Assembly: GCF_020782115.1 (NCBI RefSeq)
Contig: NZ_JAJGMW010000001.1
Coordinates: forward strand, 280,126-344,125
Source of the DNA: Leeuwenhoekiella parthenopeia
GTDB taxonomy: Bacteria > Bacteroidota > Bacteroidia > Flavobacteriales > Flavobacteriaceae
Length of the DNA stretch: 64,000 bases
Reading direction: 5' to 3'
Position 1 is the stretch's first letter. Each line of letters opens with the position of its first letter. A model generated the notes under the pieces. The model did not search any database. It worked only from the letters and a program-made list of their open reading frames with translations, and had not been told where the DNA came from. Of the stretch, positions 55,112 to 63,800 are shown one piece after another. The position numbers and the translations under genes were made by a program.

Positions 55112-55276
55112 ATAAGTTGAAGTTTTGCAAAACCTTAAAACAAAAAAGGTGCGAGGGCTCAACTTATCGACTTGGGGTACTGGTATACCTACGTACAATA
55201 AGCGGCACACTCACACCCGGGTTGTGAGCATCCCTGCTTATCCTCTCGTACGTATTAAATTACCAGTTTTCAAGTC
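55112..55276. repeat. Structured palindromic element 2: two abutting hairpins
   Basis: Hairpin one: ATAAGTTGA (55112-55120) pairs with TCAACTTAT (55159-55167), with ACCTT/AAGGT inside. Hairpin two starts 2 nt later and is nested five levels deep: GACTTG/CAAGTC (55169/55271), CTGGTA/TACCAG (55180/55261), TACGTAC/GTACGTA (55190/55248), ATAAGC/GCTTAT (55198/55236), CTCACA/TGTGAG (55210/55223). Compensating arms over 108 nt argue for a selected structure. It ends 140 nt before the small HTH gene of the defence island. Confidence 0.6.
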
Positions 55277-55416
55277 GAGATTCAAAGCGAATGCTTCTAA
55301 TATGTTACTTTCAGAAGTTTCGCAAATATATAATTATGAAGTAAATATAAAGAAAAACTTTTTATATAGCACGACCGTGCTGTAAATAATTTTAAAATGT
55401 CTTTTCTTTTGTAGAG

Positions 55417-55722
55417 ATGTCAGATAATAATTCTAATAAGGAAAATAGGCGAGTTTATAACGTTGACAAATTCGTTTGCAAGTTTATTAGAGAAAATTGG
55501 TTTTCTGGTCTTCTTGATGAAAAGCCAAAAAAAATCGCTGATGAATTTGGTATTCATTATCATACAGTTGAAAAAATAATGACACGACCAGAAGGATATC
55601 ATATCCCACTCTACACTCTAAGTACAATATGCTTCTATAAAGGAGTTAAACTCTCTCAATTCTTCAAAGAAGTGGAGCGGTTGTATGGAAGTAAATTAGA
55701 TGATACTTATGATACTAAGTAA
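55417..55722 (+). CDS. Small HTH protein, probable transcriptional regulator
   Basis: 101 aa, no signal peptide. The central segment KPKKIADEFGIHYHTVEKIMTRPEGYHIPLYTLSTICFYKGVKLSQFFKEVERLYG reads as an XRE-like helix-turn-helix with the second recognition helix at HYHTVEKIM. A basic, Asn-rich N-terminal arm precedes it. It is convergent with the HNH nuclease gene (40 nt between stops) at the left edge of the defence genes, a common place for regulators of such islands. A five-codon frame (MSFLL) lies just upstream of its ATG. The target is unknown. Confidence 0.65.
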   Translation: MSDNNSNKENRRVYNVDKFVCKFIRENWFSGLLDEKPKKIADEFGIHYHTVEKIMTRPEGYHIPLYTLSTICFYKGVKLSQFFKEVERLYGSKLDDTYDTK

Positions 55723-55762
55723 TTTTACCTAAAATTATTTTCTTTCAATTCTTACTATTTTC

Positions 55763-56566
55763 TCAATTCATTTCTTTTATAAAATTATTTAACCACATAT
55801 TTTCAATAGCAAATCTCCTAAACGCCAAAAAAGGTAGCTCTTCATCTCTAGAATCATTGATGAATTTAGAAACGATCATTTTTATACAAAGTAATCGTTC
55901 ATTTGAATCAGAAATAAGCATTGCACTACAAATATCTCTTTTAAATACATTTAAAATCTTTCGCCTATCATCATTTAAATACTTTCTATCAATTTGACAT
56001 TTAGCAATAGTATATTTAAATCGCTCATCTTGTGATTCTATCCTTCCTGATATTTGAAACCTAATTAATCCAGACGGGTCTGTTACCTCAGGATTTACCA
56101 GTTTAGGTTTTTCAATTGCATCATATTTACTAGAGCTCAAATTAATTAAACGAATATTAGCTTCAGTATTCTTAAAAGATATTCTTGTATTACCTATGGG
56201 TAAATCAAAATGGGTACCTTTATATCCATTACAAGTTGGACAAGCCATAATTAAATTATCCCATGAAAAAGCTAGCCAATAATAGATTTTTTTGGGTCTA
56301 TAATGCTCTACGTTATATCGTTCCATTTTTTGTTCACAGTAAGCGCATTTATATTTATAAATAGCAATAAGTGAATCACGAACATCGTCTAATTTGTATC
56401 TCTCACTATACTTATCATTATATGTTTTATTTTTTATAATGTCCATTCGCTTCTGATGAGTAGTAAAAGTAGTTTGAGGGATTTGGCCCGTCTTTAAAAA
56501 TAAATCGTTAAAAGCAGGAATTAATGAAATTGGTACTTCTTCTAAGTTTTTTTTAATTTTTATCAT
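55763..56566 (-). CDS. ptuB: HNH nuclease, PtuB-like (Septu effector)
   Basis: 267 aa, soluble. The zinc/HNH core is Y-KCAYCEQKM (C74, C77), NVEHYRPK (H88), DNLIMACPTCNGYKG (C109, C112, N113, K116), as in HNH nucleases that pair with ABC-type ATPases. The N-terminal 60 residues and C-terminal helical part match the general size of PtuB. Its start overlaps the end of the ATPase gene by 14 nt, giving obligate co-expression. In Septu the ATPase controls the nuclease, which attacks nucleic acid on phage infection. The pairing is clear; that it defends against phage is inferred from the family. Confidence 0.8.
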   Translation of the reverse strand: MIKIKKNLEEVPISLIPAFNDLFLKTGQIPQTTFTTHQKRMDIIKNKTYNDKYSERYKLDDVRDSLIAIYKYKCAYCEQKMERYNVEHYRPKKIYYWLAFSWDNLIMACPTCNGYKGTHFDLPIGNTRISFKNTEANIRLINLSSSKYDAIEKPKLVNPEVTDPSGLIRFQISGRIESQDERFKYTIAKCQIDRKYLNDDRRKILNVFKRDICSAMLISDSNERLLCIKMIVSKFINDSRDEELPFLAFRRFAIENMWLNNFIKEMN

Positions 56567-58352
56567 TTTTATTTAAATCCTCTTTTAATATTTCCTCAAT
56601 AATATTATCTATTTCTTCGTCTTTAAAAAATTCTTTTCCCTCAGCCTTTTGTTTATTTAATTCATTTTCAAGCACTTTATTTATCCGATATATTAGATAA
56701 GTTTCACTGGTATCTGCAAAATCATTATCTTCATTCATTCTAGAATCAGAAAGCCCAAATAATTGAGAAGTCAAAAGGGTATTTATCATTAAATGATCTA
56801 GGTTTTTCCTGAAATATGGATCACTAACTTTTGTTTCTCCAGTTTTTAAATCTCTGAATACCCTATAAATTATAGCTTCTTCAGATGCCCCCTGAATTAT
56901 AGTAGGACTATGAGTAGTGAAAATAAATTGAATGTTAGGAAAAACCTTACGCAATTTTCCGATTAATACTCGTTGCCATTTAGGGTGTAAGTGAAGGTCG
57001 ATTTCATCAACAAGAACTACGCCACTAGAATTAGTTATGGATTCACTCGACTTCATATTCTTAGATAATCTGAATATTAAGTCACACACAAATATAATTA
57101 CCCCTTTATAGCCTTCAGACAATTGATAAAACGATATTGGCCGTGCTCCCTTTTCTGTGAATTCTACTCTATCAGTATATACTTTAATTATAACCTCTCT
57201 TTCCAGTAATTCATTTAGCATTTTTTCTAAGCCATTAATAGAAAGTCCCAATAAAAATGAATCATCAGTATAACCCGGAGATTCATTTGATTTTTCTAAT
57301 TCTATTGCTTTTTGGCGAGAAAGCCAAGTAACTGGATTGAGGAGAGTTTGGTCTTCATCAAATAAAGACATAAATCCTAACTCTTCTGCTTCATCAGTTG
57401 AAAAACGGCCACGATGGGTGCCATATGCAAACACATTATCTAAAAAGGTATTATTTCCTATACCATATTGTTTATTTATGTTATCAAAACCTAAGGGAGA
57501 AAATTTCTGATTTTCTTTAATGATATTAATTACCCTAGCAATATTTTCTATATTATTAACTCCATTTATGAAGTTCATTCTAAAAGTCAAATAAAGAGCC
57601 ATTAAAATCAGAGATTTTCCATCTCCATTTTCACCTAGAAAATATATCTCTTTTGAATTTTCAAACTTTAAGTTAACCTCTTTTATAGAATAAAAATCTC
57701 TTATCTGAACATTTTTTATATATTTAGCGCCCTCACCAATAGAATAAATTGGACTTCCTTCTAACCATCTTTGGAGCTCTTCGCGAGATAAACCAACAGC
57801 TTTATTAAATTTATTATCAAAACAAAATTTATAAAACTCTATGTCTTTTAAATCTTTTGATCTACTTACTCTACTGATCCTTTCTTTTAGTACATTTTTA
57901 AATAATTTACCTACATCCCCATTTTTAAATAATAATGAAAAATCATATGGAACTCGATTTTCTCTTCTATAGTTGGATAATGAAGCACCAGATTCTACTA
58001 AAGCACTTCTAATGTTAGTATAAATTTTACCTTTAGAAATAATAAATACACCTCCCATTTTAACATTGGAAAATTTATCGGCAAACATTTCAATTATATC
58101 TCCATGTGTGAATAGCACACTTAATAGAGCAAATAATTTTTTTTCATTCGGATATTTTTGAATATCTATCCAATGATTTGGAATAGGATCTGTTAGTTTA
58201 TTTATTCCCAGAAAAGATCGTAAAATAGGTTCATCAATAACAATTTCCTTAGCCAAGTATGCCTTTATCTTTTCGACACTTGAAATAACATCCATGACCA
58301 AGACTATATCATACTTTGTCCACGAGGTTTTCACATTATTAAATGCACACAT
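56553..58352 (-). CDS. ptuA: AAA/ABC-type ATPase, PtuA-like (Septu) with long N-terminal extension
   Basis: 599 aa from the ATG at 58352; an ATG at 58295 (MDVISSVEKIKAYLAKE) is an alternative. The first 200 residues match no family I recognise. The OLD/AAA_21-like ATPase follows: IRDFYSIKEVNLKFENSKEIYFLGENGDGKSLIL (Walker A about 242-250), signature-like YQLSEGYKGVIIFVCDLI, Walker B GVVLVDEIDLHLHPKWQ and switch His FTTHSPTIIQGA. The C-terminus is charged and coiled. It begins 1 nt after the methylase stop and overlaps the HNH gene. The partner nuclease makes PtuA the best name. Confidence 0.78.
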   Translation of the reverse strand: MCAFNNVKTSWTKYDIVLVMDVISSVEKIKAYLAKEIVIDEPILRSFLGINKLTDPIPNHWIDIQKYPNEKKLFALLSVLFTHGDIIEMFADKFSNVKMGGVFIISKGKIYTNIRSALVESGASLSNYRRENRVPYDFSLLFKNGDVGKLFKNVLKERISRVSRSKDLKDIEFYKFCFDNKFNKAVGLSREELQRWLEGSPIYSIGEGAKYIKNVQIRDFYSIKEVNLKFENSKEIYFLGENGDGKSLILMALYLTFRMNFINGVNNIENIARVINIIKENQKFSPLGFDNINKQYGIGNNTFLDNVFAYGTHRGRFSTDEAEELGFMSLFDEDQTLLNPVTWLSRQKAIELEKSNESPGYTDDSFLLGLSINGLEKMLNELLEREVIIKVYTDRVEFTEKGARPISFYQLSEGYKGVIIFVCDLIFRLSKNMKSSESITNSSGVVLVDEIDLHLHPKWQRVLIGKLRKVFPNIQFIFTTHSPTIIQGASEEAIIYRVFRDLKTGETKVSDPYFRKNLDHLMINTLLTSQLFGLSDSRMNEDNDFADTSETYLIYRINKVLENELNKQKAEGKEFFKDEEIDNIIEEILKEDLNKNDKN

Positions 58353-58353
58353 A

Positions 58354-59550
58354 TTAATTATATTTAAATAATATGATATATTCTTTTACATCTTGAGATC
58401 TTTGTTCACTTCTACCCATATTACTGTGCACATGATCTTTGATAAGTACTTCTGTTTTATAATTGGTAAAACTATTGTTAGCAACATTAAGTATTGTATC
58501 TAAACTTATCATACCAGTATCCGAGTAACTTAAAACAAGATTTGCCTTCTTTGAAAAAGCTCCTTCGAACAATAACTTAAAAGCTTTATTTACAGTAGTT
58601 TTTTTACAAAAAGGAGATTGATGTCTATCTTCTCTATATCTTCCTTTAAATTTAATAGAGGGATAATCGTATTTTACTAGAGTTTCGAGAGCATGATAAA
58701 ATCGTGAATAATGCACGGATTGATAAGGAGGATCTGCGTAAATAATTGAGCCTTCATCTATAATCCGCAAACAATCCGTATAGTCTAAAGTTGTAACTCG
58801 AAACTCATTTGAGTTTCCATTTACTGTTTTAATTAGCTCTTTAAACTTTTTTTGAAAATACGGCCACAATTCCCTATTTCTATAGCTTAAAATATCTTTC
58901 ATATTATCTTCAGTCACATCTCTATATTGTGCATAATGGCCTGTACTTTGTGATACATAGGACATTGCAAATATTAGAGAGGAAAGAATTGGATAATATT
59001 GTGGCTTAGATTTATATAACTCTGCAACAGCTCTTATTGAATCAATCCAAACACATTGATTGTATGACCAATATGTACCTGAATAGTATTTTGTAAACAA
59101 ATGAAAACCAAAATCAAAATTATTATTTATTAAGGTTTGCTGTTTTTTTTCTAATAACTCAAGGTCACTAAATGAATCTATGTTAGAATAGTCAAAATTA
59201 TGGTAAGGAAATTTATTTTTAAATTCGTCTACGAAATGTAATACCTTCTCTTTTATTTCAACTAGACAGGAAATAGATATTTGTCCTTTCAAATTACGCA
59301 AATAGGTATTAGACATAATAGACGAATATTCCTGAACATCGTTTGCATGAACCTTATATTTATCTTTTAAGGAGCCCCCTACTACACCAGTACCACTAAA
59401 TAAATCACATAGCCATTCACTATCAGAATCAATGGATTCAATAGAATTTATAACGAAATCAATTATTTCACGCTTTGACCCCATATACTTCAATAAATGG
59501 GGGACTTTTTTAAATTCTTCTGATTTTACTACCGAAATAGTTTCGCTCAT
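58354..59550 (-). CDS. DNA adenine methyltransferase, D12/Dam class
   Basis: 398 aa. SAM-binding motif DLFSGTGVVGG (about 49-59) after KYMGSKREIIDFV, and catalytic motif IV ADPPYQSVHYSRFYH (about 273). This order (SAM motif before DPPY) is that of alpha-group N6-adenine methylases. The size exceeds Dam (about 280 aa), with an inserted middle part. It is the first gene of a three-gene operon with the PtuA- and PtuB-like genes, so it may protect host DNA from the nuclease or mark self. The recognition sequence is unknown. A perfect inverted repeat abuts its ATG. Confidence 0.87.
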   Translation of the reverse strand: MSETISVVKSEEFKKVPHLLKYMGSKREIIDFVINSIESIDSDSEWLCDLFSGTGVVGGSLKDKYKVHANDVQEYSSIMSNTYLRNLKGQISISCLVEIKEKVLHFVDEFKNKFPYHNFDYSNIDSFSDLELLEKKQQTLINNNFDFGFHLFTKYYSGTYWSYNQCVWIDSIRAVAELYKSKPQYYPILSSLIFAMSYVSQSTGHYAQYRDVTEDNMKDILSYRNRELWPYFQKKFKELIKTVNGNSNEFRVTTLDYTDCLRIIDEGSIIYADPPYQSVHYSRFYHALETLVKYDYPSIKFKGRYREDRHQSPFCKKTTVNKAFKLLFEGAFSKKANLVLSYSDTGMISLDTILNVANNSFTNYKTEVLIKDHVHSNMGRSEQRSQDVKEYIILFKYN

Positions 59551-59575
59551 TTTAACTTTTTTACAAAAAGTTAAA
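59551..59575 (-). promoter_or_regulatory. Perfect inverted repeat abutting the methylase start codon
   Basis: Arms TTTAACTTTTT and AAAAAGTTAAA (11 bp) with loop TAC end on the base next to the ATG. As RNA it would hide the translation start; as DNA it could be an operator. A second palindrome TATATCT/AGATATA lies at 59605-59623. Confidence 0.6.
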
Positions 59576-59752
59576 GGTAAGTTCTATAAATTATATATTG
59601 GACTTATATCTCTTAAAGATATACAGAATATTCTAACATTAATACGACTGTTAAAAATATTCTTTCTAAACCAATATAAAATATCATAGTTGCCGGGCGA
59701 TTTTAAGGCACAATGGAAAAACCAATGTTATGACTTGCCCGTATCCCTCGTT

Positions 59753-59775
59753 CCCGCGAGTCTGTGACTGGTGGC
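59753..59775 (+). repeat. 23-bp direct repeat, left copy
   Basis: CCCGCGAGTCTGTGACTGGT + GGC. It matches 63801-63823 in 21 of 23 positions, in the same orientation. The two copies bracket the DUF262 pair. Confidence 0.65.
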
Positions 59776-59934
59776 CCACTATTGTAAGCCACGCTTAAGA
59801 AAAAAGTGGCATTTATAGGGTAATGATCTCTTCGAGTTTCGTTACGGTCTCCTTCAAGAGGGCTTCGGTAAAAGGGGGAGTTTCTCGAACAAAAACCAAA
59901 GGAAACTGAAAACAGAATAATAAAGAGGTGTTCT

Positions 59935-59957
59935 AAGGGGGTTATTCCCCTTTTTTT
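59935..59957 (+). terminator. Rho-independent terminator with no gene upstream
   Basis: Stem AAGGGG/CCCCTT with loop GTTATT, followed by TTTTT. It is of plus-strand form, but no plus-strand coding frame precedes it, so it may end a small RNA or be a remnant of a lost gene. Confidence 0.6.
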
Positions 59958-60123
59958 AATTTTAATCAAAGGGATTACAGGATTCTGTAGACTACTTCAA
60001 AGACAAAAGTCTATTTTTATAGATCCAACTCTAAAGTGTTGATATTCTCTATATTTTGAAGGGATATGTACGTATTAAGTGTTTAAATAATGAGTTGTGG
60101 ATAATGCCCAAAATGAAACTGAA

Positions 60124-61806
60124 ATGGATAATATATTAGAGTTAAAAACGATAAGTGAACTTCAAGAATTCAATTTCTTCATACCATCATACCAAAGAGG
60201 TTATAGATGGAGTCCTAAAGAAGTTGTGGAGTTATTAAATGATATTTCAAATTTCACACCTAGATTAATAGATGAGCATAGTGATGAAAAAACTTGGTAT
60301 TGTCTTCAACCAATTGTTGTAAAGAAACTTGAGCATGACAAATATGAAGTAATAGATGGACAACAAAGACTTACAACTATATACTTGATACTCTATTACT
60401 TAAATCAAGACTTTGTTGAGAAAAAAAGAGATAAGTTATTTCAATTAGATTACCAAACGAGGAGTGGTTCAAAAGTCTTTTTAAGCCGATTAGAAGACGG
60501 TATCGATAACAATTCGAATATTGACTATTATTATATCTCAAATGCTTTCAGGGCAATTACTGAATGGTTTGAAAACAAAGGAAGTTTAAATTTTGACACA
60601 GGTGATTTTCGCTCAAAATTTAAATTTAACTCTAAAGTCATCTGGTATTTAAGTAATGAGACTGATTCTATTTCAATTTTCACAAGAATTAATATTGGAA
60701 AGATTCCATTAACAAATTCTGAATTAATAAAAGCACTTTTTCTTAATAGTTCAAATTTTAAAAATCAGGAAAATAAGCTCAGGTTACGGCAATTAGAAAT
60801 CGCAACTGAATGGGATAACATTGAAAGCTCATTACAAAATGACAAATTTTGGTTCTTTTTAAATCAAAACTACGTTGCGACAAACAGAATAGAATTCATT
60901 TTCAACTTAATGAATGAAGACCCAGACCCTAATGACAATTATGATACTTTTAGATATTTCAGTAAGAAATTTTCAAAAGGTAGTAATGAAGAGTTGACAC
61001 AAAACTGGAATGAAGTAAAAAGGTATTTTCAACGATTTAGTGAATGGTTTAATGAAAGGGAACTTTATCATAAAATTGGTTTTCTAATTAGCACAGAATC
61101 TACAAGTATCAAAGAACTTTATAACAAGTCTGATGACATAAGTAAATCTGAGTTTAAGGACTATTTAGATAAACTTATCAAGAAGGATCTAAAAAATGTT
61201 GACATCAATGAACTTCAATACTCTGACGGAAATGAGGTTAGAAAAATACTTTTGCTTTACAATATCCTAACTATGCTAGCCAGTTCAAAAGACAACTCCT
61301 ACTTTCCCTTCGACTTATATAAAAATGAAAAATGGGATATTGAACATATTACCTCTGTCAAGGATAAATTACCTGAAAAAAATAAAAAGCAATGGATTGA
61401 TGATGCTATTGTATTTATTGGTAATGAAAGTAAAATAGAAAAGGGTCTAAGAAAAAAGATAAACAATTGGAAAGAAGAAGATGACGAAGGATTTAAATCT
61501 TTATTCGAGGAAGTTATTACATATTTTAATTCTGAGTTAAGAGAGGATGATGACATTAATGATTTGTCAAACCTTACATTGCTAGATGCTGGAACAAACA
61601 GAAGCTACAAAAATGCAGTGTTTCCCTTCAAGAGAAAAACAATTATAAATCGTGATAAGGAAGGCGTTTTTATTCCTATCTGCACAAAGAATGTTTTTTT
61701 AAAATATTTTAGTGAATATCCTCCCAAAATTTCATTTTGGTCCCAAGAAGACCGTGAAAATTACGAGAATGATTTGAATAAAGTATTAAATTCTTACTTA
61801 TCTTAA
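60124..61806 (+). CDS. DUF262/DUF1524 protein, GmrSD-like (type IV restriction family)
   Basis: 560 aa from the ATG at 60124; a GTG at 60097 would add 9 residues and an in-frame stop lies at 60091. The N-terminal DUF262 domain has FFIPSYQRGYRWSPKEV and the ParB-like nucleotide site YEVIDGQQRLTTIYLI. The C-terminus has a DUF1524 HNH-like region: KWDIEHITSV (catalytic His) and LSNLTLLDAGTNRSYKNAVFPFKR. GmrSD enzymes cleave modified phage DNA using NTP. Probably one half of a two-gene restriction module with the next gene, 5 nt downstream. Very A+T-rich. Confidence 0.85.
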   Translation: MDNILELKTISELQEFNFFIPSYQRGYRWSPKEVVELLNDISNFTPRLIDEHSDEKTWYCLQPIVVKKLEHDKYEVIDGQQRLTTIYLILYYLNQDFVEKKRDKLFQLDYQTRSGSKVFLSRLEDGIDNNSNIDYYYISNAFRAITEWFENKGSLNFDTGDFRSKFKFNSKVIWYLSNETDSISIFTRINIGKIPLTNSELIKALFLNSSNFKNQENKLRLRQLEIATEWDNIESSLQNDKFWFFLNQNYVATNRIEFIFNLMNEDPDPNDNYDTFRYFSKKFSKGSNEELTQNWNEVKRYFQRFSEWFNERELYHKIGFLISTESTSIKELYNKSDDISKSEFKDYLDKLIKKDLKNVDINELQYSDGNEVRKILLLYNILTMLASSKDNSYFPFDLYKNEKWDIEHITSVKDKLPEKNKKQWIDDAIVFIGNESKIEKGLRKKINNWKEEDDEGFKSLFEEVITYFNSELREDDDINDLSNLTLLDAGTNRSYKNAVFPFKRKTIINRDKEGVFIPICTKNVFLKYFSEYPPKISFWSQEDRENYENDLNKVLNSYLS

Positions 61807-61811
61807 ATTCT

Positions 61812-63788
61812 ATGCAAAACGAAAAGTATAAAGGTAAAATCTTCAGTTTTTATGAACTACTTGCATCAACTAAAATCGAAATCCCTATCATCCAGCGTGA
61901 TTATGCACAAGGAAGAAAAGATAAAAAGAAAATAAGACAGAATTTTTTAGAGGCTTTGTATGAAAGCATTGACAAAGAAGAAAAAATAATGCTTGACTTC
62001 GTTTATGGTAGTAATACAGACGATTCATTTCAACCATTAGATGGACAACAAAGATTAACAACTCTATTTCTTTTACATTGGTACGCAGCACAAAAAGATA
62101 ATAAGTTAGTCGATGAAAAAAACATCTTAATAAAGTTCACATATGAAACAAGAATTTCTTCGCGAGATTTTTGCAATTCCTTAATCGATAACAGTTTTAA
62201 CTTATCAAGAGACATATCTCCGAGTGAAGTCATCATCGATTCACCTTGGTTTTATTTATCATGGAAGAATGACCCTACAATTGATGCAATGCTTAGAACA
62301 ATAGACGATATTCATCATCAATTCTATAACATACCTAATCTTTGGTATAAATTAACCTCTAAAGAATTTGATTTAATACAATTTTATCACGTTGAATTAG
62401 AAAATATTGGCTTAACCGATGATCTCTACATCAAAATGAATGCTAGAGGGAAATTGCTTTCAACATTTGAAAACTTTAAAGCTGGATTTGAGAAAAGAAT
62501 TAGAGATGAAAAATGGGAGTCATATTCGGACTTCACAAAATCATTTGCGTTTAGGATAGATACTGCTTGGACGGATTTATTTTGGAAGCATTTCAGAAAA
62601 GATAATACAGTTGATGCTTCGTTTGTAAACTTCATTTCTACCCTATTAATGGTTAGACAATCCGTTGAAAGAAATAAAAAAACAGAAGAAAGATTGAGAA
62701 TCATCTCAAAGTTACAAGAGGATTCAAATAATATATCTCCAAAACTTTTTTCACTTGATGATTTCCAATATCTAGTTGAATGTCTTAACCTTATAAATGA
62801 TCACTTTATTGAAATAGAAGCAATTAAATTCAACTTTCCACTTTTTAGACATGAACCAAAAGAAAGTTTAGTAAAAACTATTACTCTTGAATCAGATGCC
62901 TCATATACTCAGAAGGTACTTCTATTTGCTCAACTAGAGTATTTCAGAAAAGTAAAAAATGTAGATACTCAAAAATACCTGGAATGGATGAGGGTAGTAA
63001 GAAACATTGTTTCTCGAGGTGACATAGAAAAAAGCGGTAAGAGACCAGACATCGTAAGGAGTCCTGCAACATTTGATGGAGTTATTTATTTAATATCTGA
63101 ATTGTCAAAAGGTTGTAACGATATTTATGGCCATTTGTCAGAAATTAGAAATCTAAATTCAACATTTGCCAAAGAACAAGTTGAAGAGGAGAAATTTAAA
63201 GCTAAAATCATTTTCAAAAACCCTGACACTAAAAAAACACTTTTTGAGTTAGAGGATACAGACTTACTAAGGGGAAGAATTGATTTTATTTTTTACTGTT
63301 TAGATATTAACAAACAACAAGACAATATTGACACTAAATTTTTAGAAGAAATTAAAACAGTATTCTTAAGCAACTTAAGTTCTGACGCATGCTTAACAAA
63401 TGATTTAAGAAGAGCTTTATTGACTATATCGGTTAATGGTAGATATGAATTTTATCACTACTGGTGGTCATTTTGGAATGTTGTAGATAGTGATAAGAGA
63501 AGATTGATAGACAAATATCGTGAGATTGAATATTTGATTCATTCTGAATTTAGCGAATATTTCAAAATTTTAATTCATAAACTTAAAACCAACAATTTGA
63601 AGGAAATAGCTGATAATTTTAATCCTGAAAACAATTTCCCTAATTGGAAACTGAGATTAATTAAGGAAGAAAAATTATTAAACGAGAATAGTTCAAACTA
63701 TATAGCTATCCCTCAAGATAATAGTTATTGTTATTTATTAAAAAGTAAAAGACCCAGAGATAAAAAAGGGTGTATAAAAATTGAGTAA
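61812..63788 (+). CDS. DUF262 protein, partner of the upstream GmrSD-like gene
   Basis: 658 aa. DUF262 motifs EIPIIQRDYAQGRKDKKKIRQNFLEAL and FQPLDGQQRLTTLFLLHWYAAQ are intact, and DDLYIKMNARGKLLSTFENFKAGFEKRI is the usual later block. The C-terminal 350 residues are helical and charged, without an HNH or DUF1524 motif that I can see, so nuclease activity may depend on the partner. The 5-nt spacing shows co-transcription. Paired DUF262 proteins of this kind are common in defence islands but their joint mechanism is little known. Confidence 0.8.
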   Translation: MQNEKYKGKIFSFYELLASTKIEIPIIQRDYAQGRKDKKKIRQNFLEALYESIDKEEKIMLDFVYGSNTDDSFQPLDGQQRLTTLFLLHWYAAQKDNKLVDEKNILIKFTYETRISSRDFCNSLIDNSFNLSRDISPSEVIIDSPWFYLSWKNDPTIDAMLRTIDDIHHQFYNIPNLWYKLTSKEFDLIQFYHVELENIGLTDDLYIKMNARGKLLSTFENFKAGFEKRIRDEKWESYSDFTKSFAFRIDTAWTDLFWKHFRKDNTVDASFVNFISTLLMVRQSVERNKKTEERLRIISKLQEDSNNISPKLFSLDDFQYLVECLNLINDHFIEIEAIKFNFPLFRHEPKESLVKTITLESDASYTQKVLLFAQLEYFRKVKNVDTQKYLEWMRVVRNIVSRGDIEKSGKRPDIVRSPATFDGVIYLISELSKGCNDIYGHLSEIRNLNSTFAKEQVEEEKFKAKIIFKNPDTKKTLFELEDTDLLRGRIDFIFYCLDINKQQDNIDTKFLEEIKTVFLSNLSSDACLTNDLRRALLTISVNGRYEFYHYWWSFWNVVDSDKRRLIDKYREIEYLIHSEFSEYFKILIHKLKTNNLKEIADNFNPENNFPNWKLRLIKEEKLLNENSSNYIAIPQDNSYCYLLKSKRPRDKKGCIKIE

Positions 63789-63800
63789 AAACTCCAAGCT

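Larger units (their letters stand above)
59576..60123. other. Non-coding region between the methylase and DUF262 operons
   Basis: Holds the palindrome at 59605-59623, a 23-bp repeat at 59753, a GTGGC / GCCAC / GTGGC triple inverted arrangement just after it, and a terminator at 59935. An 88-codon minus-strand frame across these repeats is judged not a gene. The start region of the first DUF262 gene lies at the right end. Confidence 0.5.

Noticed and set aside
55112..55276. Integron attC site
   Set aside because: The GTT... and ...AAC boxes at the hairpin ends are in the wrong order for attC, and there is no integrase or cassette array.
55125..55385. Plus-strand frame of 86 codons over the nested palindromes
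   Set aside because: Coincides with palindromic arms; the translated sequence is a by-product of the structure and has no domain.
55112..58352. Retron (ncRNA plus PtuAB, as in Ec78-type systems)
   Set aside because: The palindromes and PtuAB-like genes are suggestive, but no reverse transcriptase gene is present in the window and the palindromes are 280 nt beyond the end of the HNH gene, on the far side of the HTH gene.
59703..59969. Minus-strand frame of 88 codons between the defence operons
   Set aside because: Built from the 23-bp repeat, inverted GTGGC/GCCAC arms and a terminator; no domain.
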